Source of the DNA: an uncultured Candidatus Saccharibacteria bacterium
GTDB lineage: Bacteria; Patescibacteriota; Saccharimonadia; Saccharimonadales; Saccharimonadaceae
DNA: 64,000 nucleotides
Assembly (NCBI GenBank): GCA_938018005.1
Contig: CALIJG010000020.1
Location: 216,592-280,591, forward strand
Reading direction: 5' to 3'
The translations under genes and the position numbers were made by a program. Shown in pieces: positions 1-8,657 of the stretch (within the stretch, counting starts at the first letter, position 1; every line of letters begins with the position of its first letter). Below the pieces are notes generated by a model. It did not search any database. It saw only the letters and a program-made list of their open reading frames with translations, and was not told the origin of the DNA.

Positions 1-47
1 ATCTTTTGGCGTTTGCGATCGCGTGCAATCATTGATTTCTTAGCCAT
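1..47 (-). CDS. rpsN: 30S ribosomal protein uS14, partial (N-terminus only)
   Basis: Only the first 15 codons lie in the window, reading MAKKSMIARDRKRQK, the basic start typical of uS14. The ATG is at 45-47, 3 bases after the rplE stop, so it is translated as the next gene of the ribosomal protein operon. The zinc-binding or zinc-free type cannot be judged because the rest is cut off. Confidence 0.8.
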   Translation of the reverse strand, partial: MAKKSMIARDRKRQK

Positions 48-50
48 ACG

Positions 51-632
51 CTATTTCCCCTCCTTCTCAAACGGCAAACCAAACTTCTCCAGCAGTGCCC
101 GGCTTGCAGCTGGGCTGCCCTGCTCGATGGCAATCGTCACCTGGAGGCCATGAACGATCTGCGTCTCCTCAAAGGTGAGCTCGGGGAAAATACTCTGGTC
201 GGTGATGCCAAGGTTGTAGTTGCCACCCTTGTCAAATTTGCTCCCCACGCCGTGAAAGTCGCGCACCCGCGGCAGGCTAACATTAACCAGCCGGTCGAGG
301 AACTCGTACATCCGAGCGCCGCGCAGTGTCACACTCACGCCAATTGGCGCACCCATGCCAGCGCGGATCTTGAAGCCGGCGATCGACTTCTTGGCCAAGC
401 GATCAACCGGTGCTTGCCCAGTGATCTTAGTAATGGTATTGCGTACCAGTTGGTGGTAGCGCTTGTCTTCTTTGTGCTTGCCGATTCCTGCGCTGACCAC
501 AATCTTCTCGAGCTTGGGCACTTGGTGCACATTGCTCAAGGCTAATTCGGCCTGGAGTTCCTTGCGATATTGATCCAGATACAAGGCTTTCAAGCGAGGA
601 GTCGGAGCGGCGGATGCAGTTGCCTTCGCCAT
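51..632 (-). CDS. rplE: 50S ribosomal protein uL5
   Basis: Binds 5S rRNA in the central protuberance. The 193 residues are slightly longer than the usual ~180 because of an Ala/Thr-rich N-terminal extension of about 15 residues. Recognisable segments are KLEKIVVSAGIGKHKEDKR near residues 40-58 and KKSIAGFKIRAGMGAPIGV near 80-100. The start codon overlaps the rplX stop by one base, showing translational coupling within the operon. Confidence 0.97.
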   Translation of the reverse strand: MAKATASAAPTPRLKALYLDQYRKELQAELALSNVHQVPKLEKIVVSAGIGKHKEDKRYHQLVRNTITKITGQAPVDRLAKKSIAGFKIRAGMGAPIGVSVTLRGARMYEFLDRLVNVSLPRVRDFHGVGSKFDKGGNYNLGITDQSIFPELTFEETQIVHGLQVTIAIEQGSPAASRALLEKFGLPFEKEGK

Positions 633-955
633 TAGTTGACCTCCTTGTTATTCAGTTGCCGAGCAACGCGAACCTTAGCGCCCTCAGCATTAATAGTATA
701 GCCAATGCGGCTCGTCGTGCCAGCTGCTTCGTCGACAACCAGTGCGAGCTTACTCAGTGGCACTGACACATGAATTTCCTTGGTGCCACCACGTGGGTTG
801 AGCTGGCTTGGCTTGACATGGCGGTGGCGCAGCCCCACACCCTCGACCAATGCGGTCTGCTGAGCGGGGTTAACGGCCAGTACCTTGCCCGTCGTGCCTT
901 TGTCGTCACCACTGATGATCTTGACGATATCGTCTTTTTTGATGCGCTGTGCCAT
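632..955 (-). CDS. rplX: 50S ribosomal protein uL24
   Basis: Assembly-initiating large-subunit protein with an N-terminal KOW motif (DIVKIISGDDKGTTGKVL, residues 9-26). Length of 107 is normal. Overlaps rplN by one base and rplE by one base. The conserved order rplN-rplX-rplE supports the call. Confidence 0.96.
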   Translation of the reverse strand: MAQRIKKDDIVKIISGDDKGTTGKVLAVNPAQQTALVEGVGLRHRHVKPSQLNPRGGTKEIHVSVPLSKLALVVDEAAGTTSRIGYTINAEGAKVRVARQLNNKEVN

Positions 956-1323
956 TAGAGTACCTCCGGTGCCAAGCTAATGATCTTGCTGTAGCCAAGG
1001 TCGCGCAATTCGCGTGGCACAGGGCCAAAGACACGAGTTGCCTTGGGTGTCTTGTCGTCGTTGATAATGACGGCAGCGTTGTCGTCGAAGCAGATGGTGC
1101 TGCCATCTTTGCGGCGGATCTGGTCGCGGGTGCGTACCACCACTGCCTTAACGATAGACTTCTTCTTGACGTTGCCAGTTGGGCTGGCGTCTTTGACGCT
1201 GGCGACAATCACATCGCCCACCCGAGCGTAGCGACGCCGAGTGCCACCCAGCACGCGGATGCACAAGATGGACTTTGCACCACTGTTGTCTGTTACCTTA
1301 AGGCGAGATTCTTGCTGGATCAT
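955..1323 (-). CDS. rplN: 50S ribosomal protein uL14
   Basis: 122 residues, standard length. Starts [18 protein letters not shown], the highly conserved uL14 N-terminus. Forms part of the subunit interface and contacts helix 95 of 23S rRNA. Start overlaps the rpsQ stop by four bases (ATGA), a typical coupling arrangement. Confidence 0.98.
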   Translation of the reverse strand: MIQQESRLKVTDNSGAKSILCIRVLGGTRRRYARVGDVIVASVKDASPTGNVKKKSIVKAVVVRTRDQIRRKDGSTICFDDNAAVIINDDKTPKATRVFGPVPRELRDLGYSKIISLAPEVL

Positions 1324-1610
1324 GCTGCCTCCTCTTCGCCTGCGTCATCGTTTTTGAGCTCAATCGAGCCCTGCGAGCGCTTGAGTACGGCATCGAGCCG
1401 AAATGCTTTGCGCTTGCTGATCGGGCGTGTCTCGATGACCCGCACCGTATCACCAACATTGGCATCGTTTGTCTCGTCGTGAGCAGCATACTTACGGGTG
1501 ACGGTGTATTGCTTGCCGTAAATAGGGTGTGTTTCGCGGCTGGTCACGGTCACCGTGATGGTCTTGTTGCCCGCGGCCGAGGAAACAACGCCGGTCAATG
1601 TCTTGGCCAT
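1320..1610 (-). CDS. rpsQ: 30S ribosomal protein uS17
   Basis: 96-residue OB-fold primary 16S rRNA binder. [17 protein letters not shown] at the N-terminus and HPIYGKQY around residues 28-35 are diagnostic. A short acidic C-terminal tail (DDAGEEEAA) extends beyond the usual ~85 residues. One-base overlap with rpmC. Confidence 0.95.
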   Translation of the reverse strand: MAKTLTGVVSSAAGNKTITVTVTSRETHPIYGKQYTVTRKYAAHDETNDANVGDTVRVIETRPISKRKAFRLDAVLKRSQGSIELKNDDAGEEEAA

Positions 1611-1813
1611 TAGTTTGTTCCTTTCCGCTGATTAATTTCCGTTAGTATCTGCGCAATCTCTCGGCGATATACGCCAAGGATCCGCGGGTTAGCGAGCTCG
1701 CCTGCCCGGTGGCCCCGCTGGGCCTCAAGCAGATCGGCGCGCTTGGCGGCCAGCTCTTGCTGGAGTGTCTCGAGGCTCTTGACCTCTGTTGCAGGGACTG
1801 CATTCTCTGCCAT
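1610..1813 (-). CDS. rpmC: 50S ribosomal protein uL29
   Basis: 67 residues, two-helix uL29. The central LETLQQELAAKRADLLEAQRG helix and the RREIAQILTEINQRK C-terminal helix match the family. Lies near the peptide exit tunnel. Located between rplP and rpsQ as in most bacteria, with a 2-base gap to rplP. Confidence 0.94.
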   Translation of the reverse strand: MAENAVPATEVKSLETLQQELAAKRADLLEAQRGHRAGELANPRILGVYRREIAQILTEINQRKGTN

Positions 1814-1815
1814 CG

Positions 1816-2229
1816 CTAGGCCTCCTCTTTCTTAATAAAGCGTGTTTTGACGGGCAGCTTGTGGCTTGCCAGGCGCATTGCCTCGCGGGCGACATCCTCT
1901 GGCACACCCTTCATCTCAAACATCACGGTGCCATTCTTGACCTTCGCAACGAAGAACTCAGGGTTACCCTTACCACCACCCATCTTCAGGCCCAGTGGCT
2001 TGCGGCTCACTGGCGTGTGCGGGAAGATCCGAATCCAGATCTTACCACCACGCTTGACGTAGCGGGTCATTGCCTGGCGAGCTGCCTCGATCTGGCGGCT
2101 TGTGACGCGCTCGTTGCTCAGGCTCTGCAGGCCGTAGTCACCAAAGGCAATGTAGTTGCCCCGTGTGGCGTTGCCTCGGTTCTTGCCGATGCGGACTTTG
2201 CGAAATTTTGTTTTCTTTGGTAGCAACAT
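1816..2229 (-). CDS. rplP: 50S ribosomal protein uL16
   Basis: 137 residues starting [19 protein letters not shown], the classic uL16 N-terminus. Contains [20 protein letters not shown] and the [16 protein letters not shown] loop that reaches toward the peptidyl-transferase centre. One-base overlap with rpsC. Confidence 0.98.
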   Translation of the reverse strand: MLLPKKTKFRKVRIGKNRGNATRGNYIAFGDYGLQSLSNERVTSRQIEAARQAMTRYVKRGGKIWIRIFPHTPVSRKPLGLKMGGGKGNPEFFVAKVKNGTVMFEMKGVPEDVAREAMRLASHKLPVKTRFIKKEEA

Positions 2230-2870
2230 TACTTCGCACTCCTTTCACCCTTATAGATCCAGACCTTGACGCCGACGATACCCACGCCAGGGCAGTTGGC
2301 CCGTGCGGTGTGGAAGTCGATATCGGCCCGCAAGGTGTGCAGTGGCACCGAGCCCTCGATCACTTTCTCGCGGCGTGCCATCTCGGCGTTGTTGAGCCGG
2401 CCGGCTACCTCGATGCGGATACCCTTTGCACCACTGTTCATGGTGTTCTGGGCAGCCATCTTGACGGCGCGGCGGAAGTTGGCCCGGCGCTCGAGCTGGC
2501 GAGCGATATTCTCCGACACCAGCTTGGCGCTGAGCTCTGGCCGACGAACCTCCTCAATGTTGATGCGTACTGGCAAGCTGGTGATCTTCTCGATCTGCCG
2601 CTTGAGCTCTGTCACGCCAGCCCCACCGCGGCCAATTACCACACCAGCCTTGGCGGTGTGAATCGCAATGGTAATCTGGTTTGGGCTGCGCTCAATCTCG
2701 ATCCGGTCGATCGTTGGCCGGCTTGCATAGCGAGCTTCAATCAGCTCACGGATTTTGATGTCTTCTGCCAACCAAGCCGCAAAGTCGCGCTTGTTTTGGC
2801 CAAACCAACGCGAGCTCCAGTTTTTGTGGACTTGGAGGCGGAAACTGACTGGGTTTACTTTTTGGCCCAT
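2229..2870 (-). CDS. rpsC: 30S ribosomal protein uS3
   Basis: 213 residues. [18 protein letters not shown] at the start, a KH domain with the GRGGAG loop (residues ~78-83) and a C-terminal domain with [16 protein letters not shown]. Lines the mRNA entry channel. Follows rplV directly without a spacer. Confidence 0.98.
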   Translation of the reverse strand: MGQKVNPVSFRLQVHKNWSSRWFGQNKRDFAAWLAEDIKIRELIEARYASRPTIDRIEIERSPNQITIAIHTAKAGVVIGRGGAGVTELKRQIEKITSLPVRINIEEVRRPELSAKLVSENIARQLERRANFRRAVKMAAQNTMNSGAKGIRIEVAGRLNNAEMARREKVIEGSVPLHTLRADIDFHTARANCPGVGIVGVKVWIYKGERSAK

Positions 2871-3305
2871 TTAGTTGTCTCCTTTCTTGGCTGTATCGGT
2901 TGCTTTGGCGGGTGCCTTCTTGACCTGCTTCTCCACACCACTCACCTCGACCAAGATATGGCTCGAGCGCTTCTGGAATGGCTGGGCTCGGCCACGGCTG
3001 GCCGGCTTGTAGCGGCGCAGGCGTGGGCCAGCAGTCACGCTAAGGCTGTGGATGTGCAAACTGCGTGGGTCGAGGCCATGGTTGTTGATGGCGTTGGCTT
3101 GGGCGCTGGCGATTGCCTTCTTAACAGGCAGCGCGGCGCGGCGCGGGGTGTGATCAAGAATGACCAGTGCATCGGCCACACTGCGGCCACGCACCAGGCT
3201 AGCAACAATGCTTACCTTGCGCGGGGTCTGGTCTATACCCTTGATGTGCGCCCGAACGATGGCTGGTGCATCGCTCGACCCCTGTTGTGTCTGTGATGCG
3301 GCCAT
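2871..3305 (-). CDS. rplV: 50S ribosomal protein uL22
   Basis: 144 residues. KGIDQTPRKVSIVASLVRGR and AIASAQANAINNHGLDP are the core uL22 segments, with the exit-tunnel beta-hairpin in the SVTAGPRLRRYKPASRGRA region. Extra residues at both ends (N-terminal Gln/Ser, C-terminal Lys/Ala) exceed the usual 110. One-base overlap with rpsS. Confidence 0.97.
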   Translation of the reverse strand: MAASQTQQGSSDAPAIVRAHIKGIDQTPRKVSIVASLVRGRSVADALVILDHTPRRAALPVKKAIASAQANAINNHGLDPRSLHIHSLSVTAGPRLRRYKPASRGRAQPFQKRSSHILVEVSGVEKQVKKAPAKATDTAKKGDN

Positions 3306-3571
3306 TACTTCTTATCCTTTCCACCGTGCTTGCGGAACTTACGAGTTGGGCTAAACTCACCGAGCTTGTGGCCAACCATGTTTTCTGTAATCAGCACCGG
3401 CACATGCACCCGACCATTGTGCACCGCAAAGGTGAACCCCACCATCTCTGGCGTGATCGTGCTGCTGCGGGCCCAGGTCTTTATCACGGTGCGGTCGCCA
3501 ACTTTCAGCGCTGCCACTTTTTTGGCAAGCTTCGCGTCGACGAATGGGCCTTTTTTGAGTGAACGACTCAT
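3305..3571 (-). CDS. rpsS: 30S ribosomal protein uS19
   Basis: 88 residues, [19 protein letters not shown] at the N-terminus and [21 protein letters not shown] in the centre. Forms a 16S head complex with uS13. Separated from rplB by 3 bases. Confidence 0.98.
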   Translation of the reverse strand: MSRSLKKGPFVDAKLAKKVAALKVGDRTVIKTWARSSTITPEMVGFTFAVHNGRVHVPVLITENMVGHKLGEFSPTRKFRKHGGKDKK

Positions 3572-3574
3572 AGA

Positions 3575-4411
3575 CTACCTCTTCCTCTTAGCTTCGTGAC
3601 GACTGCGGACAATCATCTTATTGGTTGATTTGCGACGGCGGGTCTTGAAGCCAATTGCTGGCTTACCCCATGGCGTCTTCGGGATGCGGCCAGGGCCCGT
3701 CTTGCCTTCACCACCACCCATTGGGTGATCAGCTGGGTTCATAGCCTTACCATGGACGCTTGGACGCCACCCCATGCGGCGGCGGCGACCGGCCGAGCCG
3801 AGCTTGACATTCTGATGCTGGACGTTGCCTACCACACCAATGCTGGCTTCGCACTCGAGGCGGAACTTGCGCACCTCACCACTAGGCATCCGCACCATAG
3901 CGTAGCCGTCTTCTTTGGCCATGAGCTGCGCTTTAGTACCAGCGCTACGCACCATCTGAGCACCCTTACCGTGGTTGATCTCGATGGCGTAGATCTGGCT
4001 ACCAACCGGGATGTTAGCCAGTGGCATGCGGTTACTCGCCTCGATTGGCGCATCGGCACCAGTCTGGAGCACCTTACCCTTAGTCATTTGGGTGTCGGCC
4101 AAGATGTAGTGGTAGAGACCGTGCTGATCCTTGACGCGGGCAATGCGGGCACTGCGGTTTGGATCGTACTCGATCTCCTCCACCGTCAGCGTCAAGCCAG
4201 CGGCCAAGCGATGGTCAAGCAAGCGGTAGTGCCGCTTAACGCCACCACCACGGTGCCGGACGGTGATCTTACCAGTGTTATTGCGACCAGCCTTTTGCTT
4301 GCCAGCCTTGACGAGGCTCTTGAGTGGCTTGCGCGTCGTTACATCGCTCAGATCTTGCGATGTCATGCCGCGGCGGGCGGGAGTGGTTGGGTTGTACTGC
4401 TTAATCGGCAT
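3575..4411 (-). CDS. rplB: 50S ribosomal protein uL2
   Basis: 278 residues, standard size. Contains NHGKGAQMVRSAGTKAQLMA and the conserved HPMGGGEGKTGPGRIPKTPW segment near residues 228-247, with the histidine implicated in peptidyl-transferase centre organisation. One-base overlap with rplW. Confidence 0.98.
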   Translation of the reverse strand: MPIKQYNPTTPARRGMTSQDLSDVTTRKPLKSLVKAGKQKAGRNNTGKITVRHRGGGVKRHYRLLDHRLAAGLTLTVEEIEYDPNRSARIARVKDQHGLYHYILADTQMTKGKVLQTGADAPIEASNRMPLANIPVGSQIYAIEINHGKGAQMVRSAGTKAQLMAKEDGYAMVRMPSGEVRKFRLECEASIGVVGNVQHQNVKLGSAGRRRRMGWRPSVHGKAMNPADHPMGGGEGKTGPGRIPKTPWGKPAIGFKTRRRKSTNKMIVRSRHEAKRKR

Positions 4412-4743
4412 TACTTATCCTCCTTCTGCTCTGTTTGCGGCTGCTCTTCGGTCTCAAACACCTTGATCTCGCCTTCACTCAAGCGCACGTACGCCTTTTT
4501 GCTGTCGTGGCGGTGTGTGGTGCCTGGGTAGCGGCGCTTGCCCCGGCTGTAGCGAATAGCTTTGCCGCTTTGCACAGCAGTGGTAACATTGGCTACCTTG
4601 GTGCCATCGTATTGTGCCTCAACGGCTGCAGCGATCTGCTGCTTGTTGGCCGACAGTGGCACATCAAAGATGTAGGTGTTTTGGCCAGTAATGAGCCGGT
4701 AGGCTTTTTCGGTGGCGCGGGGAGTGACTAATACGAGTTGCAT
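4411..4743 (-). CDS. rplW: 50S ribosomal protein uL23
   Basis: 110 residues. PRATEKAYRLITGQNTYIFDV, ANKQQIAAAVEAQYDGTKV and the RGKRRYPGTTHRHDSKKAYV loop are typical. Docks SRP and trigger factor at the tunnel exit. A Gln/Glu-rich C-terminal tail of about 12 residues is non-conserved. Confidence 0.96.
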   Translation of the reverse strand: MQLVLVTPRATEKAYRLITGQNTYIFDVPLSANKQQIAAAVEAQYDGTKVANVTTAVQSGKAIRYSRGKRRYPGTTHRHDSKKAYVRLSEGEIKVFETEEQPQTEQKEDK

Positions 4744-5364
4744 TTATTTGTCCTCCTGTGCGAGCCACGCCGTAATAACATCCAGCGCCTGAGGCGACAG
4801 GACGATATGGTCGGCATTAAGAATGTAATAGACATTGAGATACATCGCACTCACAGCCAGCACCTGCTGGAGGTTGGCGGTGGAGCGAATCAGCTCGGGC
4901 GACTTCTCGCCAGCGACGAGCAGCACTTTGCGCTCGAGCTTGAACTGGCGGAGAAACGCCGCAGCGTCTTTGGTCTTGCCAGTTACCTTGTCCTCAAAAG
5001 GCAAGACCTGGATCTTGCCAGCCTGATGAGCCAGTGTGAGGGCTTGGCGGATAGCGACACGTTTACTGGTCTTAGACAACTTCTTGCGGTAGTTCTCGTT
5101 ACCGCGTGGGCCAAAGACCACACCACCGCCCCGCCAAATTGGGTTGCGGATACTGCCGAAGCGGGCTCGGCCAGTGCCCTTCTGCCGCCATGGCTTCTTG
5201 CCACCACCGCGGACTTCGCCCCGCTGCAAGGTGGTTGCACTTGCCTGGCGGGCATTTGCCAAGAATGCGTCGTAAGCGAGCTTGAGTAGCTCGTGATTCG
5301 GCACATCGACGCCGAAGACGCTGGTTGGCAAGGTTGCTTTTGCTGGCTTGGTAGATTCAGCCAT
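4744..5364 (-). CDS. rplD: 50S ribosomal protein uL4
   Basis: 206 residues. The tunnel loop GGGKKPWRQKGTGRARFGS is intact around residues 52-70, followed by IRNPIWRGGGVVFGPRGN. In many bacteria uL4 also represses its own operon by binding the leader. That makes it the first candidate regulator of the folded leader upstream of rplC, though this is inference. Confidence 0.97.
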   Translation of the reverse strand: MAESTKPAKATLPTSVFGVDVPNHELLKLAYDAFLANARQASATTLQRGEVRGGGKKPWRQKGTGRARFGSIRNPIWRGGGVVFGPRGNENYRKKLSKTSKRVAIRQALTLAHQAGKIQVLPFEDKVTGKTKDAAAFLRQFKLERKVLLVAGEKSPELIRSTANLQQVLAVSAMYLNVYYILNADHIVLSPQALDVITAWLAQEDK

Positions 5365-5975
5365 TACTTAGCACCTCCTAGGATAATTAAGCCCTTCTTG
5401 GGGCCTGGGACAGCGCCTTTGACACCGATCAAGTTGTCCTCAGCCGAGATAAACTCAACCGTCAAATTCTTGACAGTGACACGCTCGTGGCCCATCTGGC
5501 CTGCCATGCGCTTCCCTTTGAAAATCTTTTGTGGGTACATGCTACCGATCGAACCGACCTTACGCGTGTTACCCTTACCACCGTGGGTTTTGCGGTGGCG
5601 CTTAAAGTTGTGCCGCTTGATCGTACCGGCCCAACCTTTACCCTTGCTGATGCCCGTGACATCCACGACATCGCCGAGCGCAAACTCCGTAACGCTCCAT
5701 GTGTCGCCCACCTTGACATCGCCAAGGTCATCGACACGAAATTCCCGAATATGCTTCGGGGTGACACCGGCTGGCTTCACATGCCCAGCCACGGCCTTGC
5801 TCAGGTTCTTACCCGCACCATACGCCACCTGCACTGCGTTGTAGCCGTCTGTCTCGACGGACTTGACCTGAGTCGCAGCGACAGGCCCAGCCTGGATAAG
5901 CGTGACAGGAATCGTCGTGCCATCCTGGCTGATGATTTGGGTCATACCAATCTTGGTACCGAGAAGTGCTTTCAT
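5364..5975 (-). CDS. rplC: 50S ribosomal protein uL3, first gene of the operon
   Basis: 203 residues starting MKALLGTKIGMTQIISQDG. The GKGWAGTIKRHNFKRHRKTHGG segment (~120-141) and KGKRMAGQMGHERVTVKNL are diagnostic. In most bacteria rpsJ precedes rplC. Here the next gene upstream is the divergent prmC, so rpsJ has been separated. The ATG at 5973-5975 has an SD-like GGAG/AGAGGG stretch directly before it that is the 3' arm of a long-range inverted repeat in the leader. Confidence 0.98.
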   Translation of the reverse strand: MKALLGTKIGMTQIISQDGTTIPVTLIQAGPVAATQVKSVETDGYNAVQVAYGAGKNLSKAVAGHVKPAGVTPKHIREFRVDDLGDVKVGDTWSVTEFALGDVVDVTGISKGKGWAGTIKRHNFKRHRKTHGGKGNTRKVGSIGSMYPQKIFKGKRMAGQMGHERVTVKNLTVEFISAEDNLIGVKGAVPGPKKGLIILGGAK

Positions 5976-5976
5976 T

Positions 5977-6150
5977 GCCCTCTTGCTCCCATGTAAAATC
6001 CCCGGCGACTAGCAGTATCTTGGTACCAACACTGCGTGGCTACACACTTCGCTGGCCAAGACTTACCAATTCGTCCTGGGATGAGTTGCTATTACGTAAT
6101 AAATTACAGCTACCATAGTACCATAGAATGGGGCGAGAAAGCAAGAGGGC
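5977..6150 (-). promoter_or_regulatory. Folded 5' leader of the rplC ribosomal protein operon
   Basis: On the minus strand, GCCCTCTTGC (6141-6150) is perfectly complementary to GCAAGAGGGC (5977-5986), which ends one base before the rplC ATG. The 10-bp closing stem would bury the ribosome binding region and enclose about 150 nt that contain further complementary pieces (CTTGG/CCAAG). This resembles ribosomal-protein autoregulatory leaders in arrangement, but no match to a known leader class can be shown here. Confidence 0.55.
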
Positions 6151-6253
6151 GTAGGAGATCAAGAGCAATGCAGTAGAGCACCAATCCTAACAGCATATTG
6201 GTGTGTCGTAGAATCATTATCACCCATCTACACCATCGCCCACTATGCTACAA

Positions 6254-6259
6254 TATAAT
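6254..6259 (+). promoter_or_regulatory. -10 box TATAAT of a probable leaderless prmC transcript
   Basis: TATAAT is followed by six bases and then the in-frame ATG at 6266. Transcription starting about 7 nt past the -10 would begin at the start codon. This favours 6266 over the in-frame ATG at 6245, which lies upstream of the -10. Confidence 0.6.
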
Positions 6260-6265
6260 GCGTTA

Positions 6266-7123
6266 ATGCGTCACTCAACTTCCTTACCTACCTCTGTTGA
6301 TGCTTGGCTTGCTGCGGCGGCTGCCCAGCTGCGGACGGCTGGTATTGCCAGCAGCCGGCTCGATAGTGAGCTGCTGCTAAGCTATGTACTGCAGCGGCCT
6401 CGACACTGGCTCCATGCCCACGGCGATAGCACACTCCTGCACGAGCAACACATGCAGGCGGAGCAGCTCCTCACTCGGCGCCTCCAGCATGAGCCACTGG
6501 CCTACTTGGTGGGACATAAGGAATTCTATGGGCGCGATTTCGTCGTTTCGCCTGCGGTGCTGGTGCCTCGGCCCGAGACAGAGCAGATGATTACCCTCCT
6601 GCTGCAGCTCATTCAGCCCACCCAGCGCACCATTGCCGATGTTGGTACTGGCAGCGGCATTCTCGCCATCACAGCACAGCTCGAGCTTCCACAGTGCAAA
6701 ATTGATGCGTACGACATAAGTCTTAAAGCCCTCGCCATCGCTCAGCACAATAGCACGCAGCATGGCGCTACCTCTGTTCATTTTATTCAGAGTGATCTCC
6801 TAGCGGCAGCGCAGCAGCGCTATGATGTCATTCTTGCCAATCTCCCCTACGTCAGCCCCACCTGGCAGCGCGACGACCGCGAGACGGCGCACGAGCCCAC
6901 CCTAGCGCTCTTTGCCGAGGGTGATGGGCTCGCGCTCATTTCTACCCTCCTTGCCCAGACGGAGCGATGGCTCGCGCCTGGTGGTCTACTCATCCTCGAG
7001 GCCGACCCCTGCCAGCACTCACGCATCATCGCTTGCGCTGCCACGCACCAGCTCACTCATATGCGGAGCGAGGGGTATGCGCTGGCCTTTGCTAAGCAAA
7101 AAATCCTTCACTCGACTGTCTAA
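6266..7123 (+). CDS. prmC: Peptide chain release factor N5-glutamine methyltransferase (PrmC/HemK)
   Basis: 285 residues from the ATG at 6266. An N-terminal helical substrate-recognition domain is followed by a Rossmann SAM-methyltransferase with motif I DVGTGSGILAI and the catalytic motif in the form NLPYVS, where the family consensus is NPPY. The second position differs but Asn, Pro and Tyr are kept. Methylates the GGQ glutamine of release factors. Divergent from rplC and convergent with the next gene, 7 bp apart. No prfA is adjacent. Confidence 0.9.
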   Translation: MRHSTSLPTSVDAWLAAAAAQLRTAGIASSRLDSELLLSYVLQRPRHWLHAHGDSTLLHEQHMQAEQLLTRRLQHEPLAYLVGHKEFYGRDFVVSPAVLVPRPETEQMITLLLQLIQPTQRTIADVGTGSGILAITAQLELPQCKIDAYDISLKALAIAQHNSTQHGATSVHFIQSDLLAAAQQRYDVILANLPYVSPTWQRDDRETAHEPTLALFAEGDGLALISTLLAQTERWLAPGGLLILEADPCQHSRIIACAATHQLTHMRSEGYALAFAKQKILHSTV

Positions 7124-7130
7124 GTCCACG

Positions 7131-7745
7131 TTATCCGAGCTTCGTCTTTATCTGTGCGGTATCAACTAAGGCCATAACCTTCTTGATTTCATCACTATCG
7201 ACAGGCAAGTCATTCAATCCAAGCTGACGTTCTTCTTCACGGTTCTGGCGTTCGATCACATGAATAGACTTTTTATTTGGACGCTTAATACCAAGGAGTA
7301 ATTCCTCAAAGTCATTCTGCTCATAAGATATGCGATCATAATAATCTCTCGTTGCCTCCATATCGGGCAAATGATAACGCAACACCTCTGTTGGCTCACA
7401 TCCAATTGGTGCTTCTGCACGATATTCATAACGCTGTTCACCATCATTAAGGAATATCTGTTTTTTTGTTATAGGCGATACACTCTTGATTGTTGCTGAA
7501 CGAACAGTAATCGAGACATACGACCCATCATCATACCGAACCACTAGTGGAAGCATGGCAACATCCTCTGCATCTTGGTCGTCTTCTTCCTCAAAATGTA
7601 TTGTCTTTGCTTGGTCAGCATACCTAAGGAATAGCTCATTAACACCACGGTGGAACTGTTGGGCTGCACGACGCTGTTCACTTTCCTGCACTGCTTCTTG
7701 TTGTGAAAGAGTGTCCATTGCTGCGTGGGCTTGACTGTACTCCAT
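7131..7745 (-). CDS. Hypothetical protein, member of a local paralogous family (A)
   Basis: 204 residues, soluble, acidic, no signal peptide or membrane segment. The start at 7745 has AAAGGAG 5 bases upstream. The C-terminal motif (QLGLNDLPVDSDEIKKVMAL) recurs in the protein at 8658-9251 (QMGINDQPVDTHEVAQLRKL) and more weakly at 11449-12051, so these are paralogues. The middle contains alternating beta-like segments (VVRYDDGSYVSITVRS). I do not recognise a family or function. Confidence 0.7.
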   Translation of the reverse strand: MEYSQAHAAMDTLSQQEAVQESEQRRAAQQFHRGVNELFLRYADQAKTIHFEEEDDQDAEDVAMLPLVVRYDDGSYVSITVRSATIKSVSPITKKQIFLNDGEQRYEYRAEAPIGCEPTEVLRYHLPDMEATRDYYDRISYEQNDFEELLLGIKRPNKKSIHVIERQNREEERQLGLNDLPVDSDEIKKVMALVDTAQIKTKLG

Positions 7746-7858
7746 AATGCTCCTTTTTAGTTATTCTATGTAGTTAGTCTACTATAACACCATACCGCGA
7801 AAATTGTAAACTCATACACTTCACCTCCTCGTAGAGCAACAAGAGGCAACTCTTTTCG

Positions 7859-8542
7859 TCATAACACCAGCTGCAGCGCACGCTGACCCATCTGCCCTAC
7901 CGTATCCACAGCTATTCGCGGCCAACGCTCGGGCTGCAACATACGATCTACTTTGTCGAGTTCTTGGTGGGTGTAATAGTCTGGCGATTGGATTGTTGCT
8001 CGCTGGAGCAGCGCATATACATCAGCCATCTCTTGGCCATCTACTTCTGCTGGCTGCACCTCATCTTGTGATATAAAGGTATCATCCAGCTTGGTATAAT
8101 CATACTCATAGCAAAATAGCTGCAGCTCAGCTAGCGATGCATCGCTATGGCTAGGCGTGTCGAGGTAATACGACCGCACTGCGCCAGCATACGCGCCATA
8201 TTTATCCACCTCGTAGATGACAATATGCGGGTCATGCACCTGGCCATCGGCATCCAAAGCAGCCCAAGCACTCAGGGTGAGGCGCTGCCCATCATCAGTT
8301 TTGTGGCCAAAGTATACACTGCGCACCTCACCACCGTCGTAGCGCTGCCGGTCAGCCGCACCACGTCGGCGCGCACTTCTATACTGGGTAGTAATAATAT
8401 CCTGGACGACTGTGGTGAGCTGCTCAGCCAATAAGCCCGGCTGCTCGTGCTGACCTGGTGGTGCACACTCAGCGTCAGTATTGGCTGTATATGGCGTGCG
8501 ACGCAAAGCATCGCCCACGCGGGGTGCTGTGTTGTATGTCAT
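7859..8542 (-). CDS. Hypothetical protein
   Basis: 227 residues, soluble, rich in Asp, Tyr and Gln. ACAGAGGGAACAAT precedes the ATG. The centre alternates hydrophobic strands with polar turns (RLTLSAWAALDADG, PHIVIYEVDKYGAYAG). The last 60 residues hold YYTHQELDKVDRMLQPER, which resembles in layout the C-terminal helix of its paralogous neighbours, but the similarity is too weak to assign. Same strand as its neighbours, with gaps of about 115 bp on each side. Function unknown. Confidence 0.65.
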   Translation of the reverse strand: MTYNTAPRVGDALRRTPYTANTDAECAPPGQHEQPGLLAEQLTTVVQDIITTQYRSARRRGAADRQRYDGGEVRSVYFGHKTDDGQRLTLSAWAALDADGQVHDPHIVIYEVDKYGAYAGAVRSYYLDTPSHSDASLAELQLFCYEYDYTKLDDTFISQDEVQPAEVDGQEMADVYALLQRATIQSPDYYTHQELDKVDRMLQPERWPRIAVDTVGQMGQRALQLVL

Positions 8543-8657
8543 ATTGTTCCCTCTGTGTGTTAGATATACGTCCCTTTTAGCATACTATAGAAGCATAGCC
8601 CAAGGCAAATAACAGAGGTGAACAAATGAGCAATTTTATACTATATTCAGAATAATT

